From Nocardioides mesophilus (GTDB lineage Bacteria > Actinomycetota > Actinomycetes > Propionibacteriales > Nocardioidaceae), in NCBI RefSeq assembly GCF_014395785.1, contig NZ_CP060713.1, forward strand, positions 2,508,501-2,572,500: 64,000 nucleotides of DNA, written 5' to 3'. The position numbers and the translations under genes are program-made. Positions 38,781-51,534 of the stretch are shown here, in pieces (position 1 is the first letter of the stretch; every line of letters begins with the position of its first letter). The notes beneath the pieces are model-generated. The model did not search any database and was not told where the DNA came from. It worked only from the letters and a program-made list of their open reading frames with translations.

Positions 38781-38829
38781 GACCATGCCGCAGATAGCGT
38801 GCGCTCGAAGACGCACGCTTCTGCCGCAC
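38781..38829 (+). repeat. hairpin-forming repeat, copy 10 (degenerate)
   Basis: GCAGATAGCGTGCG pairs with CGCACGCTTCTGC around an 8-nt loop with one bulged base. Flanking ATGCCGCAGATAG and CTGCCGCAC resemble the other repeat copies. Confidence 0.5.
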
Positions 38830-38891
38830 TTCGGACGCGGTCCGGTATTCACCTTCAGGCTCGCTATCCGACCGACTGGTGGGAGCCGAGA

Positions 38892-39146
38892 GTGCACGTA
38901 TTCATCCGTCCAACGCAGACCTTTCTGACCTGCCAGATCTGCCGTGGCCTTCTGTTCGCGAGCCGAGAGATCAAGATGACCACCACGGGCATGACTTTCA
39001 TGGACTTGGACTGGCTCAACAGCTCGGCTGAAGGCGTCATCTGCCTACGGTGCGGATACGTGCACACCTTCATGGCGCAGGTTCACCAGTGGGTGGACCC
39101 CGCGGCAGTAAAGCCAGAGGACCTACCAGTGGACCCACTCGCCTAG
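38892..39146 (+). CDS. small zinc-ribbon protein
   Basis: This 84-residue protein carries two CxxC knuckles, CQIC near residue 14 and CLRC near 51, a zinc-ribbon arrangement. GTG 38892 has GGGAGCCGAGA upstream. Family unknown. Confidence 0.55.
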   Translation: MHVFIRPTQTFLTCQICRGLLFASREIKMTTTGMTFMDLDWLNSSAEGVICLRCGYVHTFMAQVHQWVDPAAVKPEDLPVDPLA

Positions 39147-39252
39147 CAAAGCGCGAGCCCGGCAACCTCAACGGTCGTGAATCGACGTCGTGCGGTCAGA
39201 CAGCCCGCCGGAGTAGCCGCATTGAGGGCACCGCAACTGGCTCCCTTCTGTG

Positions 39253-39336
39253 TCAAGACGCGTGCTTGCCCGGCGCGTTGGACACCGGTTCCAGCAACGC
39301 CCACTGCGCGTCGTTCAGGTCAGTTGAGTACGACAT
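39253..39336 (-). pseudogene. transposase N-terminal remnant (IS5/IS4-type)
   Basis: From ATG 39336 the minus strand reads MSYSTDLNDAQWALLEPVSN and ends at a TGA after 27 codons. This is the typical N-terminus of IS5-family (DUF4096-type) transposases (MSYxTDLTDAQWxLLEP). No further transposase coding or terminal inverted repeats are visible. It marks a former insertion at the right side of the accessory array. Confidence 0.65.
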
Positions 39337-39396
39337 GGCCCAGACGGTGCCGTCGGGGCTGACGGGCGCAGTCGACGCCAAAGGGGACACACCCAG

Positions 39397-40093
39397 CTAG
39401 AGCGCGCGCAGGCCGAACTCGTTGCCGTCCGGGTCCGCGAGCTCGACGCCGTCAACGAGATCGGTCAACCGGGTCGCGCCCAGGGACACGAGCCGGTCGA
39501 CCTCGGTGCCGAGGTCTGCTGCCACCAGATCCAACCGCTGCCGCTTCCGTCCGAGTCTGGGCGCGACCGGCGGACCGCCCCAGGAGATCTTGGTGCCTCC
39601 GAGCGGCGACTGGACTGCGGTCTCTTCGTCCTCGTCCCACACCAGCGGCCAGTCCAGCGCATCGCGCCAGAACAGGCCGACGTCCCGGGTGCCGTCGCAC
39701 GTGACCTCGCCGAGGGGGCCGGTTCCGGCCAGGAAACTGTTCCGCGGCTCGATCACGCACATCTCGTTGCCGCCCGGGTCGGCCAGGACGACGAAGCCGG
39801 CATCGGGAGCCTGACCGACGTCGATGTGATGACCGCCCAACCGCAGAGCCGACTCGACCGTCCGCCGCTGGTCCTCGAGGTCTGGTGCTGGTCAGGTGCA
39901 GGTGCAGCCGTCGCGGGCCGATCTGCTCGGTGCGGGTGGTGACGAAGCGGAGCCCGACCTGTGCGGGGTCGCCCGGGAGCAGCGCGCCGTGGGCCTCCTC
40001 GAGGATCTCCCGCCGGAGCAGCCCGGCCCAGAAGGCCGCGACTGCGGCGGCGTCGGCCACCTCGAACGTCACCGCCTCGAGTCGCAGCACCAT
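39397..40093 (-). pseudogene. VOC/glyoxalase-family protein, frameshifted
   Basis: The first part from ATG 40093 reads MVLRLEAVTFEVADAAAVAA and then RRLHLHLTST. The second part, in another frame, reads EDQRRTVESALRLGGHHIDVGQ and continues to the stop at 39397 with a second VOC module ending LADPDGNEFGLRAL. Joined, they give a normal two-module VOC protein of about 231 residues. The frames switch between 39880 and 39891, and the total length, 697 bp, is one base off a multiple of three. A single-base indel, real or from sequencing, explains it. Confidence 0.75.
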
Positions 40094-40211
40094 GGGTGCA
40101 CCGTAGGCCCCCAGCACCCTGGGCGGCCACCGGCTTTCGGTCGCTCGTCGGCCACGCTGCGGGGCAACAGAAACTGGGGACCGGCATGACGCGATCCCGC
40201 AGCCCGCCCCG

Positions 40212-41369
40212 TCAGACGAGCCGGTTGGGCCGCCGCGGAGCCAGCGCCAGCTGGGCCTGGGTCCGCAGCCGTTGCTCGGCCGGGTCGACCGGTCCGGGCA
40301 GCCCGGTGGACACCGTGCTGATCGGGTCGATCAGGGCGTTCAGCCGGCGGGCGACCGGAGTCGCGGCGAGCAGCAGCGAGAGGCCGACGGCGGCCAGGGT
40401 GATCAGCACGAAGGCGGTGACCGGGTCCTGCTCGGCCAGGCCGCCGACCCCGGCGTACGACGCGCTCTTCACCGCGAAGCCGTGGAAGAGGTAGACGACC
40501 AGGCTGGCCGAGCCCATCGTCGTGAACCAGCGGTGCGTGGTCGGGATCAGCGACAGCGCGCTGAGCGCCAGCACGCCGGCCACGACCAGCAGCACCAGCC
40601 GGGCCGCCATGCCTTCCGCGACGCCCACGCCGAGGTCGGCGTAGCCGGTGCGCCAGTAGAGCCACTCCTTGCTCAACGGTCCGGCGACGAAGGTGGCCAC
40701 GACCAGCGCGGTGACCAGCGCCGCCGCGGCGAACACGCGCACCCGGGGCCGGGCCAGCCAGGTGAACTGCTCCCGGCGCATCGTCAGCCCCGCCACGAAG
40801 AACGGCAGCAGCCCCATCGCACGGGCCAGGTCGAGGGTGTCGCCGGTGTAGATCCCGCCCAGCAGGCAGACCACGACCGCGAGCAGCATCGGCTGTCGCA
40901 CCCGGCGCAGCAGCGGGGTGGCGAGCCGCCAGGTGAACAGGACCGCGAGGTACCACATCGGCCAGTGCGGGTCGAGGTACAGCGTGCTGCCGAGGTGCTC
41001 CCCACCGACGGTGACGCGGAACAGCGCCAGCAGCGACTCGAACACAAGGTAGGGCACCACCACGGTGGTCGCCAGCTTGCGCAGGTGACTGCCGGTGAAG
41101 CGGAAGCCGCGGGAGAGGTAGCCGGTGACGAGCACGAAGGCCGGCACATGGAACGCATAGAGCGCGTAGTAGGTCGGCGCCGAGGACGACGTGTCGGGGA
41201 TCAGCGTCCAGGCGTGTCCGACGACGACCAGGGTGACCAGCACGAGCTTGGCGTTGTCGAAGTAGGCGTCCCGCGAGGAGGGCCGGCCGGAGGCGGGCTG
41301 TGGCGAGCGGGCCACCGCGGACGCCCCGGTCGGTGGCGGGGTCGGCTGCGTGGTCGCGGGCGTCGTCAT
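40212..41369 (-). CDS. acyltransferase-3/fucose-4-O-acetylase-like membrane protein
   Basis: This protein of about 385 residues has roughly ten membrane helices and the AcylTransf_3 N-terminal motif [19 protein letters not shown], whose histidine is essential in the family. It probably transfers acyl groups to a cell-surface glycan or lipid. A second start at 41399 adds ten residues; neither has a clear RBS. It is divergent from the Nudix–HOT operon with about 100 bp between them. Confidence 0.8.
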   Translation of the reverse strand: MTTPATTQPTPPPTGASAVARSPQPASGRPSSRDAYFDNAKLVLVTLVVVGHAWTLIPDTSSSAPTYYALYAFHVPAFVLVTGYLSRGFRFTGSHLRKLATTVVVPYLVFESLLALFRVTVGGEHLGSTLYLDPHWPMWYLAVLFTWRLATPLLRRVRQPMLLAVVVCLLGGIYTGDTLDLARAMGLLPFFVAGLTMRREQFTWLARPRVRVFAAAALVTALVVATFVAGPLSKEWLYWRTGYADLGVGVAEGMAARLVLLVVAGVLALSALSLIPTTHRWFTTMGSASLVVYLFHGFAVKSASYAGVGGLAEQDPVTAFVLITLAAVGLSLLLAATPVARRLNALIDPISTVSTGLPGPVDPAEQRLRTQAQLALAPRRPNRLV

Positions 41370-41471
41370 GGGGCTGCTCGTCCGGCTCTCGGGTCGCATC
41401 GGGTGACGGGTGGATGGTTCCCTCACCGCTCGCCGGTAAACGGCCGAAGCCCGACATCTAGACTCCCGGTC

Positions 41472-41942
41472 ATGGACCAGGACCCGGCGCCACCCCGGCG
41501 GCAGCGGATCGCGGCGTACGCCGTGCTCACGCGCGACGGGGAGATCCTGCTGACCCGCATGTCGGGGCGCACTCGGATCCAGGGCCGGTGGACGCTGCCC
41601 GGAGGGGGCATCGACCACGGCGAGGACCCGCGCGAGGCGCTGCGCCGCGAGGTGCTCGAGGAGACCGGCCTGGACGTGCACCCGGGACAGGTCGCGGACG
41701 TGCACAGCACCCACTTCACCGGGCCGCGCTCCGACGGGCTGGTCGAGGACTACCACGGCGTGCACCTGATCTTCTGGGCGACCGTGGACCCGGCCTCGGA
41801 GGGCGTGGCCCCCCGGGTGGTCGAGGTCGGCGGCTCCACCGAGCACGCCGCGTGGGTGCCGTTGGAGGAGGCCGAGCGGCTCGACCTGCTCTCCGCCGCC
41901 CGGCACGCCCTGGCCCTGCTGCGACGAGAGGTCTCCCCATGA
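41472..41942 (+). CDS. Nudix hydrolase
   Basis: This 156-residue protein has the Nudix box [20 protein letters not shown] (starting at Gly45, with catalytic Glu60, Glu63 and Glu64) and a C-terminal helix. It resembles MutT/ADP-sugar-type housekeeping Nudix proteins. ATG 41472 opens the fold; no RBS is obvious. The stop overlaps the next gene as ATGA, so it belongs to the HOT operon. Confidence 0.85.
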   Translation: MDQDPAPPRRQRIAAYAVLTRDGEILLTRMSGRTRIQGRWTLPGGGIDHGEDPREALRREVLEETGLDVHPGQVADVHSTHFTGPRSDGLVEDYHGVHLIFWATVDPASEGVAPRVVEVGGSTEHAAWVPLEEAERLDLLSAARHALALLRREVSP

Positions 41943-43237
41943 GCGCGACCGCGTTCCCGCCGCCCGAGCGGCCCGAGTCGGTGTTCACCTACGGCGCCCC
42001 CCAGCTCAAGTTCGGCGCCGGCTGCTCCGACGAGATCGGCGTCGACCTGGCGGCGTACGGCGTCCACAGGGTCCTCGTCGTCACCGACGCCGGGGTCGCC
42101 GCCACCGGGCACCCGCAACGGGTCGCCGACCAGATGGCGGCCTTCGGCATCGAGGCGCAGGTCTTCGACGGGGTGCACGTGGAGCCCACCGACGCGAGCA
42201 TCTCCGCGGCCGTGGAACACGCCCGGGGCACCGGCCCGTGGGACGCCTTCGTCGCCGTCGGCGGTGGCTCCGCGATCGACACCGCCAAGGCGGTCAACCT
42301 GCTGACCACCAACCCCGGCGAGCTGATGGACTACGTCAACGTGCCGGTGGGGCAGGGCCGCTCGCCGGTGAACCCGCTGGCGCCGCTGGTGGCGGTGCCC
42401 ACGACCACCGGCACCGGCAGCGAGAGCACCACGGTCTGCGTCCTGGACGTGCTCGAGCAGCAGGTGAAGACCGGCATCAGCCACCCGCGGCTTCGACCCA
42501 CCCTCGCCGTCGTGGACCCCCGGCTGACGATGAGCCAGCCGTCCGGGGTCACCGCCGCCTGCGGCATGGACATCTTGTGCCACGCGCTGGAGAGCTGGAC
42601 CGCGCGGCCGTACACCTCCTTCGAGCACAAGGAGCCGGGCGGCCGGGTGCCCTACTGCGGCGCGAACCCGATCGCCGACATGTGGGCCGAGCGGGCAATG
42701 CGCCTGCTCGCCGGGTCGTTCCGCACCGCGGTCCGCCACGGGGAGGACGAGCAGGCGCGCGAGCAGATGGCGCTGGCCGCGACCTTCGCGGGGATGGGCT
42801 TCGGAAACGCCGGGGTCCACCTGCCGCACGCCAACGCCTACCCGGTGGCCGGCCAGGTCCGCGACTTCCACCCCGAGGGCTACCCGGCCGGGCACGCGAT
42901 GGTGCCGCACGGGATGGCGGTGGCGCTCACCGCACCGGCCTCCTTCCGGTTCACCTTCGACGCCGACCCGGACCGGCACGTGCGCGCCGCGGAGCTGCTG
43001 GCGCCCGGCGCCGACCGTCGCGGCGACCCCTGGGACCTTCTGCCGACGGTGCTGGCCGAGCTGATGCGCGACATCGGGCTGCCGAACGGCCTCGGCGAGA
43101 TCGGCTACGGCGAGGCCGACGTGGACACACTGGTCGGCGGCACGATGAAGCAGCAGCGGCTGCTCGCCATCGCCCCGCGGCCGGTGTCCGAGGACGACGT
43201 GGCAGCCGTGCTGCGCGACTCGTTGGAGATCTGGTGA
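41939..43237 (+). CDS. hydroxyacid-oxoacid transhydrogenase (iron-containing ADH family)
   Basis: This 432-residue protein matches the HOT/ADHFE1 branch of iron-containing alcohol dehydrogenases: [34 protein letters not shown] and the metal ligands around [29 protein letters not shown] converts 4-hydroxybutyrate plus 2-oxoglutarate to succinate semialdehyde plus D-2-hydroxyglutarate without free NAD. It overlaps the Nudix stop (ATGA) and the next start (GTGA), so it is tightly coupled to a FAD/Fe-S dehydrogenase that could reoxidise the D-2-hydroxyglutarate. Confidence 0.88.
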   Translation: MSATAFPPPERPESVFTYGAPQLKFGAGCSDEIGVDLAAYGVHRVLVVTDAGVAATGHPQRVADQMAAFGIEAQVFDGVHVEPTDASISAAVEHARGTGPWDAFVAVGGGSAIDTAKAVNLLTTNPGELMDYVNVPVGQGRSPVNPLAPLVAVPTTTGTGSESTTVCVLDVLEQQVKTGISHPRLRPTLAVVDPRLTMSQPSGVTAACGMDILCHALESWTARPYTSFEHKEPGGRVPYCGANPIADMWAERAMRLLAGSFRTAVRHGEDEQAREQMALAATFAGMGFGNAGVHLPHANAYPVAGQVRDFHPEGYPAGHAMVPHGMAVALTAPASFRFTFDADPDRHVRAAELLAPGADRRGDPWDLLPTVLAELMRDIGLPNGLGEIGYGEADVDTLVGGTMKQQRLLAIAPRPVSEDDVAAVLRDSLEIW

Positions 43238-46125
43238 CCACGCACGAGCTGGCGGGCCACGAGCAGAGGGAGTACGCCGCGGCCGCGCGCGACGTGGCGG
43301 ACCAGCTGCGGACGGCCGGTCTCGCGGAGGTCGACGACTCGGCGCTCGCCCGGGCGATGTACTCCACCGACGCCTCGCTCTACCGGGTGCCGCCGCAGGT
43401 GGTCGTGCGGCCGCGCGACGTCGACGAGCTGGTGGCGGCGGTCGAGGTGGCCCGCTCCTCCCGCACCCCGCTGACGATGCGCGGCGCCGGCACCTCCATC
43501 GCCGGCAACGCGGTCGGCCCCGGCATCGTGGTCGACACCGCCCGGCACCTGCACAAGATCCACGAGGTCGACCCCGCCGCCCGCACCGCCCGGGTGGAGC
43601 CCGGGGTGGTGCACGCGTCGCTGCAGCGGGCCGCGACGCCGCACGCCCTGCGCTTCGGGCCGGATCCCTCGACCCACACCCGCTGCACCATCGGCGGGAT
43701 GATCGGCAACAACGCCTGCGGGTCCCGGGCGCTGGGCTACGGCCGCACCTCCGACAACGTGGTGGCGCTCGACGTGCTCACCGGCACCGGGCAGCGGCTG
43801 CTCCTGGGCGAGGGGGCCGCCGGCGTTCCGGAGCTCGACGCGCTGGTGGACGCGCACCTCGCCACCGTCCGCACCGAGATGGGCCGCTTCGGCCGGCAGG
43901 TGTCCGGCTACTCCCTCGAGCACCTGCTGCCCGAGAACGGCCGGCGGCTGGACCGGTTCCTGGTCGGCTCCGAGGGCACCCTCGCGGTGGTGCTCGGCGC
44001 GACCGTCCGTCTGGTCGAGGACGCCCCGCACCGTGCCCTGGCGGTGCTCGGCTACCCGTCGATGCCGGCGGCGGCGGACGCCGTACCCACCCTGCTGCAC
44101 CACCCGCTGGTCGCCTGCGAGGGGCTCGGCCAACGGATCGTCGACGTGGTCAGGGCGCGCCGGGGCACCGTGCCGCCGCTGCCGCGTGGCGAGGGCTGGC
44201 TGTTCGCCGAGGTCACCGGTGCTACCCGCGCCGAGGCGGAGGCGCTGGCCGCCGCGGTGGTCGCCGACTCCGGGGCCCTGGACGCCCGGGTGGTCAGCGA
44301 CCCGCGCGAGGCCGCCGCGCTGTGGCGGATCCGTGAGGACGGCGCCGGGCTCGCCGCGATCAGCCTCGACCGCCCGGCGCACGCCGGGTGGGAGGACGCC
44401 GCGGTGCCACCGGACCGGCTGGGCGCCTACCTGCGCGACTTCGAGGACCTGCTGCGCACCTCCGGGCTCGACGGGGTGCCCTACGGCCACTTCGGCGACG
44501 GCTGCGTGCACGTCCGCATCGACTTCGAGCTCGCCGACCCGGCCGGCCGGGGCCGGTTCCGGGAGTTCCTCGGCGACGCGGCCCGGCTGGTCGCGTCCTA
44601 CGGCGGCACTCTGTCGGGGGAGCACGGCGACGGCCGCGCCCGCTCCGAGCTGCTGCCGCTGATGTACTCCGCGGAGGTGATCGACCTCTTCGCCCGGGTC
44701 AAGGGGGTGCTCGACCCCGCCGGCGTGCTGAACCCCGGCGTGCTGGTCGACCCGCGCCCGGTCGACGCGGACCTGCGGCTCGCGACGCCGCTGCGCAGCG
44801 TCCCGCGGGCCCTGCAGTGGGCGCACGACAACGGCTCCGTGGCCGCCGCCGTGCACCGCTGCACGGGGGTCGGCAAGTGCCTGGCCGCGCCGACCGGCTC
44901 GGTGATGTGCCCCTCCTACCAGGCCACCCGCGAGGAGAAGGACTCCACCCGCGGCCGGGCCCGGGTGCTGCAGGAGATGGTCGAGGGCTCAGTGGTCACC
45001 GGCGGCTGGGCCTCCCCCGAGGTGCACGAGGCGCTGGACCTCTGCCTGGCCTGCAAGGGCTGCGCCCACGACTGCCCCACCGGGGTGGACATGGCGACCT
45101 GGAAGGTCGAGGCGCTGCACCAGCGCTACCGGGGCAAGCTGCGCCCGCGCGGCCACTACGCGCTCGGGGCGCTGCCGCGGTGGCTGCGCCTCGGTGCCCC
45201 GGTGGCGCCGCTGGCGGCCCGCGCGCTGGAGGTCCCGTTGGTGCAGTGGCTGGCCAAGGCGGTGGCCGGCGTCGACCAGCGCCGCGGGCTGCCGGTGCCG
45301 GCCGCCGAGCCGTTCCGCGGCCGGTCCCGGCGGACGACGTACGACCTGGACGACGAGCAGCCGGACGTGGCGATCTGGGCCGACACCTTCACCGACCGCT
45401 TCGATCCGGCGGGTGCCCAGGCTGCGGTCAGGGTCCTGGAGGCGGCCGGCCTCCGTGTCGGGGTCGTCGGGGCCCGCGCCTGCTGCGGGCTGACCTGGTT
45501 CAGCACCGGCCAGCTCGGCGCGGCCCGGCGCGAGATGGAGCGGACCGTCGCGGTGCTGGGGGAGTACGCCGAGCGCGGCGTCCCGGTGGTGGCTCTCGAG
45601 CCGTCCTGCCTGGCCACGCTGCGCTCCGACGCCGTGGAGCTGCTCGGCGCCGACACCGAGCTGGGCCGGGCGGCCGCCGCGGTGGCGCGCAACACCCGCA
45701 CCCTCGCCGAGCAGCTCGAGGCCACCCCGGGCTGGGTGCCGCCGGACCTGACCGGCACCGAGGTGCTCGTGCAGCCGCACTGCCACCACGCGAGCATCCT
45801 CGGCTGGGAGGCCGACGCCCGGGTGCTGGCGCGCACCGGCGCCCGGGTCACCCGGGTGGACGGCTGCTGCGGGCTGGCCGGGAACTGGGGGGTCGAGCAG
45901 GGGCACCACGACGTCTCGGTCGCCGTCGCGGAGACCCACCTGCTGCCCGCCGTGCGGGCCGCGGCGCCGGGCACGGTGCTGCTCGCCGACGGCTTCTCCT
46001 GCCGCACCCAGCTCGACGACCTGGCCGGCGTACGCGCCTCCCACCTCGCCGAGCTGCTCGGCCAGGTCCCGACCGGGCCGGCGGCAGCGCCGACCCATAC
46101 CGCATCCGGGCCGGGGCCGTTTTGA
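43234..46125 (+). CDS. FAD- and Fe-S-containing D-2-hydroxyacid dehydrogenase (YdiJ/GlcD-GlcF fusion type)
   Basis: This 963-residue two-part enzyme has an N-terminal FAD-binding PCMH domain ([15 protein letters not shown], then [14 protein letters not shown]), a FAD-oxidase C domain ([29 protein letters not shown]), two Fe-S cysteine clusters (from Cys543 and Cys604) and two CCG motifs (near 750 and 878). E. coli YdiJ, of the same layout, is a D-2-hydroxyglutarate dehydrogenase; D-lactate dehydrogenases share it too. GTG 43234 overlaps the HOT stop. The operon partner favours D-2-hydroxyglutarate as substrate, which is inference. The rpsL promoter overlaps its stop codon. Confidence 0.85.
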   Translation: MTTHELAGHEQREYAAAARDVADQLRTAGLAEVDDSALARAMYSTDASLYRVPPQVVVRPRDVDELVAAVEVARSSRTPLTMRGAGTSIAGNAVGPGIVVDTARHLHKIHEVDPAARTARVEPGVVHASLQRAATPHALRFGPDPSTHTRCTIGGMIGNNACGSRALGYGRTSDNVVALDVLTGTGQRLLLGEGAAGVPELDALVDAHLATVRTEMGRFGRQVSGYSLEHLLPENGRRLDRFLVGSEGTLAVVLGATVRLVEDAPHRALAVLGYPSMPAAADAVPTLLHHPLVACEGLGQRIVDVVRARRGTVPPLPRGEGWLFAEVTGATRAEAEALAAAVVADSGALDARVVSDPREAAALWRIREDGAGLAAISLDRPAHAGWEDAAVPPDRLGAYLRDFEDLLRTSGLDGVPYGHFGDGCVHVRIDFELADPAGRGRFREFLGDAARLVASYGGTLSGEHGDGRARSELLPLMYSAEVIDLFARVKGVLDPAGVLNPGVLVDPRPVDADLRLATPLRSVPRALQWAHDNGSVAAAVHRCTGVGKCLAAPTGSVMCPSYQATREEKDSTRGRARVLQEMVEGSVVTGGWASPEVHEALDLCLACKGCAHDCPTGVDMATWKVEALHQRYRGKLRPRGHYALGALPRWLRLGAPVAPLAARALEVPLVQWLAKAVAGVDQRRGLPVPAAEPFRGRSRRTTYDLDDEQPDVAIWADTFTDRFDPAGAQAAVRVLEAAGLRVGVVGARACCGLTWFSTGQLGAARREMERTVAVLGEYAERGVPVVALEPSCLATLRSDAVELLGADTELGRAAAAVARNTRTLAEQLEATPGWVPPDLTGTEVLVQPHCHHASILGWEADARVLARTGARVTRVDGCCGLAGNWGVEQGHHDVSVAVAETHLLPAVRAAAPGTVLLADGFSCRTQLDDLAGVRASHLAELLGQVPTGPAAAPTHTASGPGPF

Positions 46126-46150
46126 CCCTGCCCCGGCGAGCCGGTAATCT
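46122..46150 (+). promoter_or_regulatory. strong candidate rpsL (str operon) promoter
   Basis: TTGACC (46122-46127) and TAATCT (46145-46150) are exactly 17 bp apart. The -35 overlaps the stop codon of the upstream dehydrogenase gene. The predicted leader is about 215 nt. Confidence 0.75.
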
Positions 46151-46268
46151 TTTTCTTCGTGCCTGGGACAGCCAGGTCATCGTGCGTGCTCTCGACGGGC
46201 CGCGCGGCTGCGCGAGCAGCGTTCGAAGGCTCTCACCGCCCCCAGCAAGCCGGCGGCGAGCCGTGGGC

Positions 46269-46293
46269 CGGGCGACACGCCCGACCGCGGGGG
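46269..46293 (+). promoter_or_regulatory. shared 25-nt leader motif upstream of rpsL
   Basis: The motif contains the hairpin CGGGCG-ACA-CGCCCG (46269-46283) followed by ACCGCGGGGG, identical to 54160-54184 upstream of rpsJ. A second hairpin, CCGCGGG/CCCGCGG (46285-46291 with 46297-46303), overlaps its end. Confidence 0.75.
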
Positions 46294-46371
46294 AGTCCCG
46301 CGGAAGCCGACGACCGCAGCGCATGCAGCACCCGAAGAGTCAGTACTACCAAAGCGAAGGGGAACCACGCG

Positions 46372-46746
46372 GTGCCCACCATCCAGCAGTTGGTCCGCAA
46401 GGGCCGCCAGGACAAGGTGTCGAAGAACAAGACGCCCGCTCTGAAGGGATCGCCTCAGCGGCGCGGCGTGTGCACGCGTGTCTACACGACCACCCCGAAG
46501 AAGCCGAACTCCGCCCTGCGCAAGGTCGCCCGTGTGCGCCTGTCCAGCGGCGTCGAGGTCACGGCCTACATCCCGGGTGTCGGCCACAACCTCCAGGAGC
46601 ACTCGATCGTGCTCGTGCGTGGCGGCCGGGTGAAGGACCTCCCCGGTGTCCGCTACAAGATCATTCGCGGCTCGCTCGACACCCAGGGTGTCAAGAACCG
46701 CAAGCAGGCTCGCAGCCGTTACGGCGCGAAGAAGGAGAAGAGCTAA
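46372..46746 (+). CDS. rpsL: 30S ribosomal protein S12
   Basis: S12 (124 residues) monitors codon–anticodon pairing at the decoding centre. The streptomycin-related lysines are wild type: Lys43 in [11 protein letters not shown] and Lys88 in [12 protein letters not shown] 46372 is preceded by GAAGGGGAACC. It starts the str operon behind a leader of about 215 nt that carries the shared motif, and its stop overlaps the rpsG start (TAATG). Confidence 0.98.
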   Translation: MPTIQQLVRKGRQDKVSKNKTPALKGSPQRRGVCTRVYTTTPKKPNSALRKVARVRLSSGVEVTAYIPGVGHNLQEHSIVLVRGGRVKDLPGVRYKIIRGSLDTQGVKNRKQARSRYGAKKEKS

Positions 46747-47216
46747 TGCCGCGCAAGGGCCCCGCTCCCAAGCGTCCGATCGACGTCGACCCGGTCTACG
46801 GCAGCCCCGTCGTGACCCAGCTGGTCAGCAAGATCCTGCAGGACGGCAAGAAGCAGACCGCGCAGCGCATCGTCTACGGCGCCCTCGAGGGTGCTCGCGA
46901 GAAGACCGGCACCGACCCGGTCGTCACGCTGAAGCGCGCGCTGGACAACATCCGTCCCGCGCTGGAGGTCCGCAGCCGTCGAGTCGGCGGCGCGACCTAC
47001 CAGGTCCCCGTCGAGGTCCGGGCCGTGCGCCAGACCACGCTCGCGCTGCGCTGGCTGGTGGAGTACTCCCAGGCCCGCCGCGAGAAGACGATGGCCGAGC
47101 GCCTCATGAACGAGATCCTCGACGCCTCCAACGGCCTCGGTGCCGCTGTGAAGCGCCGCGAGGACACCCACAAGATGGCCGAGTCCAACAAGGCCTTCGC
47201 GCACTACCGCTGGTGA
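46746..47216 (+). CDS. rpsG: 30S ribosomal protein S7
   Basis: S7 (156 residues) nucleates assembly of the 30S head and contacts E-site tRNA. The N-terminus [20 protein letters not shown] and C-terminus [12 protein letters not shown] fit the family. ATG 46746 overlaps the S12 stop. A short C5/G5 hairpin lies around 47239-47252 in the 120-bp gap before fusA. Confidence 0.98.
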   Translation: MPRKGPAPKRPIDVDPVYGSPVVTQLVSKILQDGKKQTAQRIVYGALEGAREKTGTDPVVTLKRALDNIRPALEVRSRRVGGATYQVPVEVRAVRQTTLALRWLVEYSQARREKTMAERLMNEILDASNGLGAAVKRREDTHKMAESNKAFAHYRW

Positions 47217-47336
47217 TCGACCACCGGTACGCCGGCGCCCCCCGACCGGGGGCCCGTCGTGCCGGGCAGGTCACGGCCACCGGCCGGCAGTAGACCTAGC
47301 AGCACCTTCCACCGTCAAACCCGAGGGAACCCCATC

Positions 47337-49448
<2,112 letters not shown>

Positions 49449-49507
49449 TTCGTCGGACTAGCACTTTCCCCAGCAGACGAGTCAAGTACTAACTAGGAGG
49501 AGCCCCC

Positions 49508-50701
<1,194 letters not shown>

Positions 50702-50706
50702 TCCCC

Positions 50707-50722
50707 GCCGTCAGCTGACGGC
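50707..50722. repeat. perfect 16-bp palindrome after tuf
   Basis: GCCGTCAGCTGACGGC lies 5 bp after the tuf stop, upstream of the terminator hairpin. It may form a small RNA hairpin or be a protein site. Confidence 0.5.
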
Positions 50723-50735
50723 ACCCTGTTCGATC

Positions 50736-50775
50736 GAGAGGCCCGGCCCCCCAGGGGTCGGGCCTCTCGCCTTTC
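50736..50775 (+). terminator. str operon terminator
   Basis: A 15-bp stem (50736-50750 with 50754-50768, one G·T) has loop CCA and is followed by GCCTTT. It is the strongest hairpin in the window. Confidence 0.88.
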
Positions 50776-50799
50776 CCCTCCCGCCAGGAAGGCGACCAG

Positions 50800-51534
50800 A
50801 TGCAGCAGGGCGTTCGGCCGGCGCGACCGCACACCGGCGTGACCGAGGACGGTCAGCGGATCCGCGAGGTCCTCACCTACAGCCGCCGCGGCAGCCGGCT
50901 CAGCGACGCCCAGGCCGAGGTGTGGGGGCGCCGGGCCGAGCGGTGGTGGATCCCCGACGAGGCCGTCGACGAGCCGGGCTTCTCCTTCGCCGACCGGTTC
51001 GGCCGCGACGCCCCGCTGATCGTGGAGATCGGGTCGGGGATCGGGGAGGCCACGGCGGCTCTGGCGGCCCGGCGGCCGGCGTACGACGTGCTCGCCTTCG
51101 AGGTCTGGCGGCCCGGGGTGGCGGAGACGTTCCACGCGCTGGAGCGCGCCGGCGTCGAGAACGTCCGGATGATCAGCGTCGACGCGGTGTGGTCGCTGGA
51201 GAACCTGTTCGCGGCGGAGAGCATCGCCGAGCTGTGGACGTTCTTCCCCGACCCGTGGCCCAAGAAGCGGCACGAGCAGCGGCGCCTGGTCGGCCCCGCC
51301 TTCGCGGCCGTCGCCGCCTCGCGGCTGCAGGCCGGTGGCGTCTGGCGGCTGGCGACCGACTGGCCGCCGTACGCCGAGCAGATGCAGCATGTCCTGGACG
51401 CCGAGCCGCTGCTCGAGGGCGGGCCGGTCCCGCGCTGGACGGACCGTCCGCACACCCGCTTCGAGCGCCGCGGGCTCCGCGCCGGGCGGCCGATCACCGA
51501 CCTCGCCTACCGCCGGCGGGAGGTGGTCGCATGA
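50800..51534 (+). CDS. trmB: tRNA (guanine-N7-)-methyltransferase
   Basis: This 244-residue SAM-dependent enzyme forms m7G46 in tRNA variable loops. The SAM motif VEIGSGIGEATAALA and the TrmB signature FFPDPWPKKRHEQRRL are intact. The N-terminal 35 residues are an arginine-rich extension. ATG 50800 follows CCAGGAAGGCGACC. It overlaps the downstream dehydrogenase as ATGA. Confidence 0.93.
   Translation: MQQGVRPARPHTGVTEDGQRIREVLTYSRRGSRLSDAQAEVWGRRAERWWIPDEAVDEPGFSFADRFGRDAPLIVEIGSGIGEATAALAARRPAYDVLAFEVWRPGVAETFHALERAGVENVRMISVDAVWSLENLFAAESIAELWTFFPDPWPKKRHEQRRLVGPAFAAVAASRLQAGGVWRLATDWPPYAEQMQHVLDAEPLLEGGPVPRWTDRPHTRFERRGLRAGRPITDLAYRRREVVA

Noticed and set aside
32034-38829. Classical integron with attC sites
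   Set aside because: No integrase gene and no RYYYAAC/GTTRRRY boxes at the repeat ends were found, so the array is reported as cassette-like only.
32034-38829. CRISPR array
   Set aside because: Repeats are 0.4-2 kb apart with genes between them, are degenerate, and no cas genes are present.
43105-44856. Minus-strand frame of 583 codons within the HOT/dehydrogenase genes
   Set aside because: Antisense shadow; the plus-strand genes have intact FAD, Fe-S and metal motifs.
46498-46640. Streptomycin-resistance substitutions in rpsL
   Set aside because: Lys43 and Lys88 are both wild type.
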